Below, one piece after another: positions 18,242 through 26,768 of a DNA stretch of 64,000 bases. The notes beneath the pieces were generated by a model that saw nothing but the letters and a program-made list of their open reading frames with translations, was not told the DNA's origin and did no database searches. This DNA comes from Hymenobacter sp. YIM 151858-1 (GTDB lineage Bacteria; Bacteroidota; Bacteroidia; Cytophagales; Hymenobacteraceae). Location of the stretch: the NCBI RefSeq assembly GCF_025979705.1, contig NZ_CP110136.1:1860001-1924000 (forward strand). The letters run 5' to 3'. The position numbers and the translations under genes are program-made. How positions within the stretch are numbered: the stretch's first letter is position 1; the number at the start of each line of letters is the position of its first letter.

Positions 18242-19213
18242 ATGGAAAAGAACGCCAAGATTTACGTTGCCGGGCACCGCGGAATGGCGGGCTCGGCAAT
18301 TGTGCGCCGTTTGCAACAAGCCGGCTACAACAACCTCGTGCTGCGTAGCTCTAAAGAGCTCGACCTGCGCAACCAACCCGCAGTGGCTGCTTTCTTCGCC
18401 GAAGAAAAACCCGAGTACGTGGTGCTGGCCGCTGCCAAAGTGGGCGGTATTGTGGCCAACAACACCTACCGCGCCGATTTTCTGTACGACAACCTCATGA
18501 TTGAGGCCAACGTGCTGGAGCAGGCGCGGGTGCACGGCGTCCAGAAGCTCTTGTACCTGGGCTCGTCGTGCATCTACCCCAAGATGGCCCCGCAGCCCAT
18601 TAAGGAAGAATACCTGCTGACCGGGCCGCTGGAGCAAACCAACGAGCCCTACGCCATTGCCAAAATTGCGGGCCTGAAGCTCTGCGAAGCCTATTACGAC
18701 CAGCACGGCTGCCGCTTTATCACGGTGATGCCTACGAACCTGTACGGCCCCGGCGACAACTACCACCCCGAACACTCGCACGTGATGGCGGCGCTGCTGC
18801 GCAAAATCGGTGAGGCGGCTGCCCTGGGTTTGCCGCAGGTAGAGGTGTGGGGCACCGGCAAGCCGTACCGCGAATTTTTGCACGTGGATGACCTCGCCGA
18901 TGCCTGCCTGCACCTGCTGCTGCACTACGACGGCCGCGAGCCCATCAACGTGGGCACCGGCGAAGACCTGACGATCCGTGAGCTGGCCGAAACCATTGCC
19001 GAGCTGACGGGCTTCCGGGGCGAGCTGGTGTTCAACACCTCGCGGCCCGATGGCACCCCGCGCAAGCAGCTCGATGTAAGCCGCCTGCACGCGCTGGGCT
19101 GGCGCCACCGCATTGAGCTGCGCGATGGCATCCGGCAGGTGCTCGACGCCGCCGAGTGGCAAGCCCATGCCTCCGAAGCGGCCAGGCACACGTTGCAGGC
19201 GTTGGCCACCTAG
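18242..19213 (+). CDS. fcl: GDP-L-fucose synthase
   Basis: This 323-residue SDR epimerase/reductase turns GDP-4-keto-6-deoxymannose into GDP-L-fucose. The N-terminal glycine motif [10 protein letters not shown] (10-19), the catalytic SSCIYP (108-113) and Y137-x3-K141 are present, with the family sequence [21 protein letters not shown]. The ATG at 18242 is preferred to an upstream in-frame start at 18221 because it gives the standard [14 protein letters not shown] terminus and follows a CTTTCCACC leader element. The TAG stop lies inside a CCTAGG site. Confidence 0.97.
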   Translation: MEKNAKIYVAGHRGMAGSAIVRRLQQAGYNNLVLRSSKELDLRNQPAVAAFFAEEKPEYVVLAAAKVGGIVANNTYRADFLYDNLMIEANVLEQARVHGVQKLLYLGSSCIYPKMAPQPIKEEYLLTGPLEQTNEPYAIAKIAGLKLCEAYYDQHGCRFITVMPTNLYGPGDNYHPEHSHVMAALLRKIGEAAALGLPQVEVWGTGKPYREFLHVDDLADACLHLLLHYDGREPINVGTGEDLTIRELAETIAELTGFRGELVFNTSRPDGTPRKQLDVSRLHALGWRHRIELRDGIRQVLDAAEWQAHASEAARHTLQALAT

Positions 19214-19260
19214 GCGGCCCACCTGCAGGTTATTTACGCAATAAGGCTTTCCACCAACTT

Positions 19261-20493
19261 ATGCACGCAGTACTAAGCAGGGTTCAGCGCAAGGCCGGGC
19301 GCTTGCTGCGCGAGTGGGTGCCATACCACCGCCACTACCGCCCGGTTGGTGTGCACGCAAGCAGCGCTCAGCTGGCTGCAGCGCCTGGCAGCGGTGCCAC
19401 CTACTACGAGATTGAGCCGGCCCACACCTCCACGCTGGAGCTGCCACAAGGCTTTTACGAGTGCGCGGCCGATTTTTCGGGCTTGCACGGCAAACCCAAC
19501 ACCACCGAGCAGCTGCCCACGGCGTTTGTGCTGACGCTGCGCAACGGCCGCGTGTACGCCGACAACCCCAACAGCGTAGCCATCATCAGCGCCGACAACC
19601 GCTTGGTGGGCGACGTGTCGTTTCAGTACGGCGGCTCCTGGGACCTCACCCAGCCCCAGCACAACAACATCTTCCGGCAGCAGTGGTTTCTGGAGCCTAC
19701 CCGCATCGAGGGCACGGTGTGCAGCCTGCTTTCGGGCGGCGGCGCGGCCTCGGGCAACTACTACCACTGGCTGATCGACTCGCTCCCTAGGCTGCACCTG
19801 CTGCAACAGGCCGGGCTGCTCGGCTCCGTCGACTACTTTCTGGTGTACAACCGCAACCACGGCTTTGTGCGCGAGAGCCTCGCCCACCTGGGTATTGGCC
19901 CGGAGCGCATCATCGACGTGGAAACGCACCGCCACGTGCAGGCTACCCAGCTGATTGCCACCACCTCGGTGCGCGGCTCGGGCAACCACGTGCCGCAATG
20001 GGCCTGCGACTACCTGCGCGCGGCGTTTTTGCCCGCCGATCCGGCCCTGGCCAGCCGCTTCGGGCCGCTCGTGTACATCAGCCGGCGCGATGCCTCGGTG
20101 CGCCAAACCCGCAACGAGGCCGAAGTGGAAAAGCTGCTGCACGGCTACGGCTTCGAAACGCACGTGCTCAGCCCCTACTCGTTTGCCGAAAAGGTGGCCT
20201 TGTTTGCCGGCGCGCGCATCATCGTAAGCCCCGTGGGCGCGGGCCTCACCAACCTCGTGTTCTGCCCCAGCGGCTCCGATTTGGTGGAGCTGTTTCCGGA
20301 GCACTTTGTGGTGGCCGATTACCTCGACCTGGCCACCAAAGCCGGCATGCGCTACCAGTTTCTGCTCTCGACCCTAGGTACCCCCGTAAAAAACCGCTGG
20401 GAGGCCTGGGAAGAAGACCTGCTGATTGACGTAGATGCCCTGCGCGCTCAGGTAGAGCCCTTGGTTGTTGCCGCCAAGCAACAGCTGGCCTAG
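19261..20493 (+). CDS. GT61 (DUF563) family glycosyltransferase
   Basis: This 410-residue protein has the GT61/DUF563 signatures: NYYHWLIDSLPRLHLL near the middle, a YISRRDAS-RQTRNE segment, and ARIIVSPVGAGLTNLVFCP with ELFPEH near the C-terminus. GT61 enzymes are GT-B-like transferases that in bacteria sit in capsule and EPS loci. The open frame extends upstream over fcl, but the ATG at 19261, just after a TTTCCACC element, is the natural start. The N-terminal 60 residues are basic and may contact the membrane. Stop codon within CCTAGG. Acceptor and donor unknown. Confidence 0.85.
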   Translation: MHAVLSRVQRKAGRLLREWVPYHRHYRPVGVHASSAQLAAAPGSGATYYEIEPAHTSTLELPQGFYECAADFSGLHGKPNTTEQLPTAFVLTLRNGRVYADNPNSVAIISADNRLVGDVSFQYGGSWDLTQPQHNNIFRQQWFLEPTRIEGTVCSLLSGGGAASGNYYHWLIDSLPRLHLLQQAGLLGSVDYFLVYNRNHGFVRESLAHLGIGPERIIDVETHRHVQATQLIATTSVRGSGNHVPQWACDYLRAAFLPADPALASRFGPLVYISRRDASVRQTRNEAEVEKLLHGYGFETHVLSPYSFAEKVALFAGARIIVSPVGAGLTNLVFCPSGSDLVELFPEHFVVADYLDLATKAGMRYQFLLSTLGTPVKNRWEAWEEDLLIDVDALRAQVEPLVVAAKQQLA

Positions 20494-20564
20494 GTGCCTG
20501 CCGCTCCCGTACCTGCTTTGCGGCCCCGGCCGCAACTACTCTTTTCAGCTAGCCGCTCCACCAC

Positions 20565-22523
20565 ATGGCTACTTCCGCTACTACTCCTACGGCGCTGCTC
20601 TCCATCGTAACCTGGAACAGCGCCGACTCCATTGAGCAATGCCTTGCCTCGGTGCTGGCGCAGGATTACCCCAACTTTCAGGTTTGGGTGGTTGATAACG
20701 CCTCGGCCGACGATACCTGCGCGCGCGTGCAGCGCCTGATTGCGGGCGATACGCGGGCGCAGCTGCACGCCCTGCCGAAAAACACCGGTTTTTGCGGCGG
20801 CCACAACTACGCCCTCGACCGCACCAGTACCGATTTTGTGCTGCTCGTGAACCCCGACGTGGTGCTGCCGCCCGATTACCTGAGCCGCGCCATGCGCCAG
20901 ATGGAGCGCGACGAGCGCATCGGTACGGTGTGCGGCCTGCTGGTGCAAAGCACCGATGCCGACCCCGTAATCGACTCGGCCGGCATGAACCGCTACCCCG
21001 ACGGCCGCTTTGGGCTGCGCCTGCACGGCCAACGCGTATCGGAGGCGCGGCCCGAGGCCGGGTGGGTTGAAGGCGCCGACGGTGCCCTGCCGCTGTACCG
21101 CCGCCGCTTTATCGACGATTTGCGCGTAGCGGGGCAGTTTTTCGACGAGCGTTTTTTCGCCCACAAAGAAGACTGGGACATTGCCTGGCGCGGGCAGCTC
21201 TACGGCTGGCGTACCTGGTTCGACCCGGAGTGCCGTGCGGTGCACCCACGCGTTTTCCGCCCCGGCGACCTAGGGCTGCGCCGCCGTCTGGGAGCCGCCA
21301 TCAAGGCCGATGCCGTAAAAAACCAGCTGATGCTGCTGGCCAAAAACGCCCCGGCCAAACCGGGCTTTTGGCTGCGCGCCCTGCCCCGGCAAGCCGCCGT
21401 GCTGGCCTACACGCTGCTGGCGGAGCGCCCCTCGCTGTCGGCCTACGCTTACATCTGGCGGCATCGGCGCGAGGTGCTGGCCAACCGGCGCCTGGTGCAG
21501 GCGCGGGCGCGCCTAGGTGCCCCGTTGCCCCAGGCCTCGGGAGCTACTACCAAGCCCGTACTCAGCCTGTGCGTGCCCACGTACAAACGGCCCGAGCTGC
21601 TCGAGCGCACCCTGCGCTCCATCGGCCCGCTGCCCCCCGATGTGGAGCTGCTGATTTCCGACAACTCGCCTACCGAGGATACGCGCAGCGAGGAGCTGGT
21701 GAAGCAACTGCTGGCCGATGTGCCTGCCGCGCAATGGCGCTATTACCACAACCCGCCCGGCGGCAACAGCGCCACCAACTTCAACCTGTGCATCCTGCGC
21801 GCCGAGGGGCACTACGTCATGCACCTGCACGACGACGACTACTTCTTCCCCGGCGGCCTGATGCTTATGCTCAACCGCCTCCGCCGCACGCAGCGCACCT
21901 ACCCCATCGTGCTGTTCGGCGTCGATCTGGTGGATATGCAGGAACGCGTGCTGCGGCACCAGGGCGTAAAGCAGGAGGTGTTTCTGAAACCGGCCGAGGC
22001 CCTGCAACAGGTGCTCACCAACTCCTCCATGGTGCGCATTCCGGCCATTATCGTGAGCCGCGACGCCTACATGGAGGCCGGTTGCCTCGACGAACAACAA
22101 GGCAGCAGCGGCGACTCTGATCTGTGGGTGCGGCTGTTTGCCCAACACGGCGTGTTGCGCGTGCCCGAAACGCCCGCCGCCTACACCATACACCAGGGCG
22201 CCGTTACGGCCCAGATGTTCAACGAAGTAACCATTGGTCAGCTGCTGCGCATGTTCGATAAAGTGCGAACGGCGCAACACCTGCCTGCCCACGTGCTCGA
22301 CCGGGCCCAGGCCAACTACTTCTACCAGTTTATCCTGGCCGGCGCTTACCGCGCCCTGCAGCGCGGCGACGTAGCCGAAGCCCGCCAGATCCTCGGCCTG
22401 CTGGGCACGCCCGAACTCAGGGGCCTGCAAGTGCCGCTGCGTTGGGCGCCCGTGCGCGCCGCTTTTTCGGTGTTGTCGCGGCTTGATGGGCGCATGGTTC
22501 GTCCGCTGTTGCCGTCGGTTTAG
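20565..22523 (+). CDS. Two-domain GT2-GT2 glycosyltransferase
   Basis: This 652-residue protein contains two complete-looking GT2 modules. The first (about 1-270) has VVDNASADDT and an LLVNPDVVLP metal-site segment, as in rhamnosyltransferases of the WcaA/RfbN group. The second (about 325-560) starts LSLCVPTYKRPELLERTL and carries LLISDNSPTEDT and HLHDDDYF with an intact DxD. The linker is basic and helical. Such fusions may add two successive sugars or polymerise a short motif. It is the last gene of the rightward arm and is followed by a strong terminator. Confidence 0.88.
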   Translation: MATSATTPTALLSIVTWNSADSIEQCLASVLAQDYPNFQVWVVDNASADDTCARVQRLIAGDTRAQLHALPKNTGFCGGHNYALDRTSTDFVLLVNPDVVLPPDYLSRAMRQMERDERIGTVCGLLVQSTDADPVIDSAGMNRYPDGRFGLRLHGQRVSEARPEAGWVEGADGALPLYRRRFIDDLRVAGQFFDERFFAHKEDWDIAWRGQLYGWRTWFDPECRAVHPRVFRPGDLGLRRRLGAAIKADAVKNQLMLLAKNAPAKPGFWLRALPRQAAVLAYTLLAERPSLSAYAYIWRHRREVLANRRLVQARARLGAPLPQASGATTKPVLSLCVPTYKRPELLERTLRSIGPLPPDVELLISDNSPTEDTRSEELVKQLLADVPAAQWRYYHNPPGGNSATNFNLCILRAEGHYVMHLHDDDYFFPGGLMLMLNRLRRTQRTYPIVLFGVDLVDMQERVLRHQGVKQEVFLKPAEALQQVLTNSSMVRIPAIIVSRDAYMEAGCLDEQQGSSGDSDLWVRLFAQHGVLRVPETPAAYTIHQGAVTAQMFNEVTIGQLLRMFDKVRTAQHLPAHVLDRAQANYFYQFILAGAYRALQRGDVAEARQILGLLGTPELRGLQVPLRWAPVRAAFSVLSRLDGRMVRPLLPSV

Positions 22524-22550
22524 CCCACCACACGAATTGCTTGAGCAGCA

Positions 22551-22588
22551 AAGCCCCGCGGCGCATACGTGCGCCGCGGGGCTTTTCT
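22551..22588 (+). terminator. Terminator of the rightward EPS arm
   Basis: A 14-bp perfect stem, AAGCCCCGCGGCGC at 22551-22564 and GCGCCGCGGGGCTT at 22571-22584, is followed by TTTTCTTTTT. It is a strong rho-independent terminator 28 bp after the two-domain transferase. Confidence 0.88.
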
Positions 22589-22642
22589 TTTTCCTAGGTG
22601 CTTGGGGCCGGCTACATGCACCGGCACCCTCGCACCAGGCAA

Positions 22643-22675
22643 AACGCCCTAGGTGCCGGTGGCACCTAGGGCGTT
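22643..22675 (-). terminator. Hairpin built from two CCTAGG sites
   Basis: AACGCCCTAGGTGCC (22643-22657) and GGCACCTAGGGCGTT (22661-22675) form a perfect 15-bp stem with a 3-nt loop. It lies 22 bp beyond the ugd stop on the minus strand, followed there by a short T-run, so it probably terminates the leftward arm. Confidence 0.6.
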
Positions 22676-22696
22676 GTTGCAGGCATGAGCAGCTTG

Positions 22697-23989
22697 CTAC
22701 GCTACGCTCTCGGCCGTAACCGGGGGCTTGGGCAGCTCGGCAAATGCGTAGCGGAAGTCGAACAGGCGCTTGCTGGTAATGAGCTCCTTGTTCTGCTTGA
22801 ACTCGGCCCAGCTAGTCAGCAGCACCAGTTCGTCGGCTTGCGCTACCACGCTTTCGAGCGAGTCGGCGTAAGCAATGGGTAGCTTAAATTCCTTGCTGAA
22901 TACCTCGTTGGCCATGGGGTCGTAGGCCACGATGCGGGTGTAGCCTTTGGCCAGCAGCTTTTCAATAATGAACTTGCTCGGGCTCAGGCGCACATCGTCG
23001 GAACCGCTCTTGAACGCCAGCCCCAGAATACCGATGGTAGCCTCCTTGTTGGGCACTGCCGCAGCAATCTTGTTGGCCATGAAATCCATGATTTCATCGT
23101 TGATCTGCAGGTTGCTTTCCAGGATTTTGGCCTCGAAGCCGTTCTCCTTGGCAATGCTGGCCAGCGCCGCGGTGTCCTTGGGCAGGCAGTAACCGCCGTA
23201 GCCGCAACCCGGAAACACGTAGCTCGCCATGTTAGCCGGCGCGCCGCTCCAGCGCTTATCCTGGTGCAGAATCTTGAACGCCGAGGGCACGTCGATGTCG
23301 CCAATATGTTCAGCAATCATCGACATCTCGTTCGAGAAGCTGATGAGCGTAGAAAGCAGCGTGTTCGAGAGGTACTTGATGAACTCGGCCGAGTTGTACG
23401 TTACGTAATGAACGGGCGCGTTGAAAGGCAGGTAAATCTGGTTCAGCACCTCCTTGGAGCGCTCGTCTTCTACCCCAATCACGATGCGGTCGGGGTTCAT
23501 GAAGTCGTCCCAGGCGTAGCCTTCGCGCAGGAACTCGGGGTTCGAGGCCAGCCCGATTGGCTTGTTGTACTGCTGGTTTAGCTGATCGACGTAGGGCTTC
23601 ACCTTCCGCGACACCGTGGAAGGCGGCACCGTGCTTTTCGTCACGATAACCTTGAAGTCGCCTTCGCTGGCCTCAAACACGTCCTTCACGGCGCTGAGCA
23701 GGTACGTGAGGTTGGCGCTGCCATCGGGGTTGCCGGGCGTGCCCACGCAAATGATGATGGCCTTGCTGTCGTTCACAGCTTCTTTCAGGGAAGCGTCGAT
23801 GATGAAGTTCTGGCCCAGCTCTTCGCGCAGTGCCTCGTCGAGGTGCGGCTCGTAAAACGGCACCTCGTAGTTCTTGATTTTATCAACGCGCTCCTGGTTT
23901 ACGTCGATGCCGTACACCTTGAAACCTTTCTTGCTGAACCCCAGGGCCGTAGTAAGCCCCACGAACCCAAGTCCGAGTACCGTTATCAT
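22697..23989 (-). CDS. ugd: UDP-glucose/nucleotide-sugar 6-dehydrogenase
   Basis: This 430-residue NAD-dependent enzyme most likely oxidises UDP-glucose to UDP-glucuronate. The Rossmann motif GLGFVG is near residues 6-11. The active-site cysteine is C268 in GCGYGGYCLPKD, and the NPEFLREG signature and C-terminal UDP-binding domain are present. Family members also act on GDP-mannose or UDP-HexNAc, so the substrate is inferred. It overlaps the stop of the upstream SDR by one base (TAATG). That SDR resembles UDP-xylose synthase, which would use this enzyme's product. Confidence 0.9.
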   Translation of the reverse strand: MITVLGLGFVGLTTALGFSKKGFKVYGIDVNQERVDKIKNYEVPFYEPHLDEALREELGQNFIIDASLKEAVNDSKAIIICVGTPGNPDGSANLTYLLSAVKDVFEASEGDFKVIVTKSTVPPSTVSRKVKPYVDQLNQQYNKPIGLASNPEFLREGYAWDDFMNPDRIVIGVEDERSKEVLNQIYLPFNAPVHYVTYNSAEFIKYLSNTLLSTLISFSNEMSMIAEHIGDIDVPSAFKILHQDKRWSGAPANMASYVFPGCGYGGYCLPKDTAALASIAKENGFEAKILESNLQINDEIMDFMANKIAAAVPNKEATIGILGLAFKSGSDDVRLSPSKFIIEKLLAKGYTRIVAYDPMANEVFSKEFKLPIAYADSLESVVAQADELVLLTSWAEFKQNKELITSKRLFDFRYAFAELPKPPVTAESVA

Positions 23990-25104
23990 TATAGCTGGCC
24001 GTTGTTGAGGTGGAGGAATTTGAGGTAGCGCTGGATGCCCTCTTCGATGCGCACCTGCGGGTCGTACCCCAGGATGGTGCGCGCCTTGGTGAGGTCGGGG
24101 CAGCGGCGGTTGGGGTTGTCGGTCATGTACTCCTTGTCGTGCGACACGCTGAAGGAGATTTTGCCGGTGTACCCGAAAATTTCGCGGCCGTTGCGCTCAA
24201 AGATTTCGGCAAACTCGCGCACCGACAGCTCGGGGTTGTCCATGCCGATGTTGAACACGTCGAACTTGCCGTGCAGCAGCACTTTCAGGTAGCCGGTAAT
24301 GGCATCGGAGATGTAGCAGAACGTGCGCGTGGGCGTGCCGTCCGACAAAATTTCCAGGTCGCGGCCCTCTACCACGGCTTTGGCAAAGTCGGCAGGCAGG
24401 CGCTTGTCGTTGATGTTCATGCCCGGCCCGTAGTTATTAAAGGGCCGCGCCATGCCAATGGGCATGTTGTACTTCTGCGAAAACAGGTAGCATAGGGTTT
24501 CGCCGAAGCGCTTGGCCTCGTCGTAGCAAGCGCGCGGACCAATGGTAGCTACGTTGCCGCGGTATTCCTCTTTGGTCGGGATGAATTCAGGAAACGGGTC
24601 GCCGTAAATCTCGCTGCTCGAGAAAAACAGGAAGCCGCGCAGCTGCTTCTCGGCATAAAAGTCGAGCAGGCGACGCAGGCCCGTGATGTTGGCATCTACC
24701 GTCTCGATGGGGTAAATGCGGTAGAACGTGGGCGAGGCAATGGAGGCCATGTGAATGACCAGATCGGCCTCGGCCGCGCCGGGGATATCGGCCACCGAAT
24801 CGGTAATCACGTTGAACTCGTGCAGCTTAATTGCCTCGGGGTTGCTGGCCACCAGGTTGTCGAGCCAGTCTTTGGTACCGGTGAGGAAGTTCTCGAGGGC
24901 GATGATGCGCTTGATCTGCAGCTCCTCGGCAAAGTGCGCGAAGAAGTGCATGAAGTAATAACCCAGAAAGCCGCCGCAGCCGGTCAGCAAAATGGTAGAG
25001 TCGCGCAGTTTATCCTTTTCCTGGTCGCTAAGCTTTTCATAGATAGCCACCATATCCTCCCGCAAAATGCGGTTGTCGGTTTTGGTAGGTAAGGCGTCGA
25101 TCAT
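23989..25104 (-). CDS. NAD-dependent SDR, UDP-glucuronate decarboxylase-like
   Basis: This 371-residue extended SDR has a nucleotide-binding TGCGGFLG at 41-48, SSSEIYG near 162-168, catalytic Y194-x3-K198 in RACYDEAKR, and ARPFNNYGPGM. The RACYDE-K sequence is characteristic of UDP-glucuronate decarboxylases (UDP-xylose synthases) and close dTDP-glucose dehydratases. The first roughly 35 residues form an acidic extension ahead of the Rossmann fold. Direct coupling to ugd supports the UDP-xylose route; a 4,6-dehydratase role supplying the neighbouring 3,5-epimerase and C-methyltransferases is the alternative. Confidence 0.82.
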   Translation of the reverse strand: MIDALPTKTDNRILREDMVAIYEKLSDQEKDKLRDSTILLTGCGGFLGYYFMHFFAHFAEELQIKRIIALENFLTGTKDWLDNLVASNPEAIKLHEFNVITDSVADIPGAAEADLVIHMASIASPTFYRIYPIETVDANITGLRRLLDFYAEKQLRGFLFFSSSEIYGDPFPEFIPTKEEYRGNVATIGPRACYDEAKRFGETLCYLFSQKYNMPIGMARPFNNYGPGMNINDKRLPADFAKAVVEGRDLEILSDGTPTRTFCYISDAITGYLKVLLHGKFDVFNIGMDNPELSVREFAEIFERNGREIFGYTGKISFSVSHDKEYMTDNPNRRCPDLTKARTILGYDPQVRIEEGIQRYLKFLHLNNGQL

Positions 25105-25152
25105 GTATGGGGTAGGTGAAAGGTGGAGGAGCGAATTGCCAGGCGGCGGTGC

Positions 25153-26466
25153 TTACACCAGCTCGGGCTTGCGTTGCAAATGCGGGAAGAACATGGCCGT
25201 TTGCTCGCGGTAGAGGCGCTGCACCAGGTTGTCGGCGGGCAGCTCCACGTCGTCGAACGTAATGGGGTGGTCGCGGGGCACGTCGCGCTTCAGCACGCAG
25301 CCTTCGGCCAGGCCCACGGGCAGCAGGTTTTCGAGGCGGGCGGTTTCGGCGTTTTCGCACTGGCCGTAGGTATCGTAGCCGCCTAGGCCATCGAGTTTGT
25401 GGCCGGCTTTCAGGGGCGTTTTGGCGTGGGTAATTACCTCCACCACCGGCCCGCCCAGGGGCGCCATCACAATGTCCTGGAACAGTACCATGCGGGCAAT
25501 GGAAATCGGTATTTCGGCGTAGATGAGGTGATAGGGCGTGTAAAAGCTGTAGAGCGGCCCCGTGCCCAGCTTGCCGTACTCGAGGTAGTGCTTGGTTTTG
25601 GGGTCGTCGGTGGTGGCGAATACAAACACGCCGGGGCCGGGCTTGGGCCCCACCACGTAATCCACAATGCCACCTAGGCGCTTCAGCTCCTCCACGTCGT
25701 AGAGGCCGGTCATGTCATCCACGTGGCCATCGTGGTGGTAGCCGAGCATGCCGCGCCGGGCCACGCCCATGCCGGTGGCATTGGCCACGCAGGCTTGCTC
25801 AATCGAGATTTTGGTGCCGTCGGCAAAGCTGGTTACCATTTCGGGTGTCAGCTGCCAACGTTCGGCAAAGCCTTTTTGGGTGGTGGGGTTGCGGTAGAAA
25901 TCCTGCAGGCCTTTGATGTTGCCGCAAATCAGCGGCGTCAGGCCCAGGCCTTTTACAAAGCGGTACAGGTTCATGATTACGCCGGGCTGGTCGCCGTCGC
26001 AGCCGCTCAGCATCACGCCGGCCTTGTCGGCGTACACTTTCATGATGGGCCCGATGGTGGCATCCACCTCCGGGTTGAAAAGCAGCACGTGCTTTTTGTG
26101 CTGGATGGCTTTCATCACCAGATTGGCGGCGTAGTGAATGGTGCCGGTGCACTCCACCAGCAAATCCAAGCCCTCCACTTCGCACAGCAATTCGGCGTTT
26201 TCGGTAACGGCCAGTCCGCCCTCCGAAATACACGCCTGCAACGACGCTAAATCGTTGCATTCCTGGGCTGTGTGGCCGGTGTATTCGTAGGCTTCGTGCG
26301 CTTTGCTCAGGGTGCGGTTGGCAATTACACTCACCACCATGCCGGGGGTGTAGCGCATTACCTGGTTCACCATGCCCTTTGCCATTTCGCCAGCGCCCCA
26401 CAGCCCTACCCGGATTGGCCGTCCTTCTTGCTCGCGAGCTTGCAGAAATTTGTCAAGTATGATCAT
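25153..26466 (-). CDS. SAF-domain NAD(P)-dependent oxidoreductase
   Basis: This 437-residue protein starts with a Rossmann domain (VGLWGAGEMAKGMVNQV, near 19-35) of the homoserine-dehydrogenase-like/DapB-like type. A central catalytic-type domain follows, then a C-terminal SAF-like region (about 365-425; LLPVGLAEGCVLKRDVPRD). SAF domains are best known from sialic acid synthases, antifreeze proteins and altronate dehydratases. Homologues with this architecture occur in polysaccharide loci, but I know of no assigned reaction. The AT-rich leader lacks the CTCCACC element seen at its neighbours. Confidence 0.72.
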   Translation of the reverse strand: MIILDKFLQAREQEGRPIRVGLWGAGEMAKGMVNQVMRYTPGMVVSVIANRTLSKAHEAYEYTGHTAQECNDLASLQACISEGGLAVTENAELLCEVEGLDLLVECTGTIHYAANLVMKAIQHKKHVLLFNPEVDATIGPIMKVYADKAGVMLSGCDGDQPGVIMNLYRFVKGLGLTPLICGNIKGLQDFYRNPTTQKGFAERWQLTPEMVTSFADGTKISIEQACVANATGMGVARRGMLGYHHDGHVDDMTGLYDVEELKRLGGIVDYVVGPKPGPGVFVFATTDDPKTKHYLEYGKLGTGPLYSFYTPYHLIYAEIPISIARMVLFQDIVMAPLGGPVVEVITHAKTPLKAGHKLDGLGGYDTYGQCENAETARLENLLPVGLAEGCVLKRDVPRDHPITFDDVELPADNLVQRLYREQTAMFFPHLQRKPELV

Positions 26467-26768
26467 AACCGGTTTTGGTTGGCAAAGGCTTATACTGATT
26501 TCGATTTAAGTTAGCGATAAGCAGAACAATATTTCTATTTAATCACAGGAAAATATTATACCTATTTACCCCGCAAAATAGGCTTAAACGGGGCTTTACG
26601 ACACTATTTAATTGATTATTAGCATTGATATTTTAAACTAAATAAAGAACCGGTATTTCCGAAAACCGGAATAAGAAACGACGACCTTCCGTTGCCCGGA
26701 AATAACAACCCCGCCGGTCCCTTTCGGGTCCGACGGGGCGGCACAAGGCATCGAAACTGCTCCACCTT
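26467..26768 (-). promoter_or_regulatory. AT-rich spacer in the leftward arm
   Basis: This gene-free stretch is markedly AT-rich from 26490 to 26680 and presumably carries the promoter of the SAF oxidoreductase gene; no perfect TAnnTTTG was found. An imperfect hairpin (26709-26738, outer stem CCCCG/CGGGG, loop near TTTC) sits 30 bp past the aminotransferase stop and may terminate that transcript. The leftward arm is therefore probably at least two transcripts. Confidence 0.4.
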
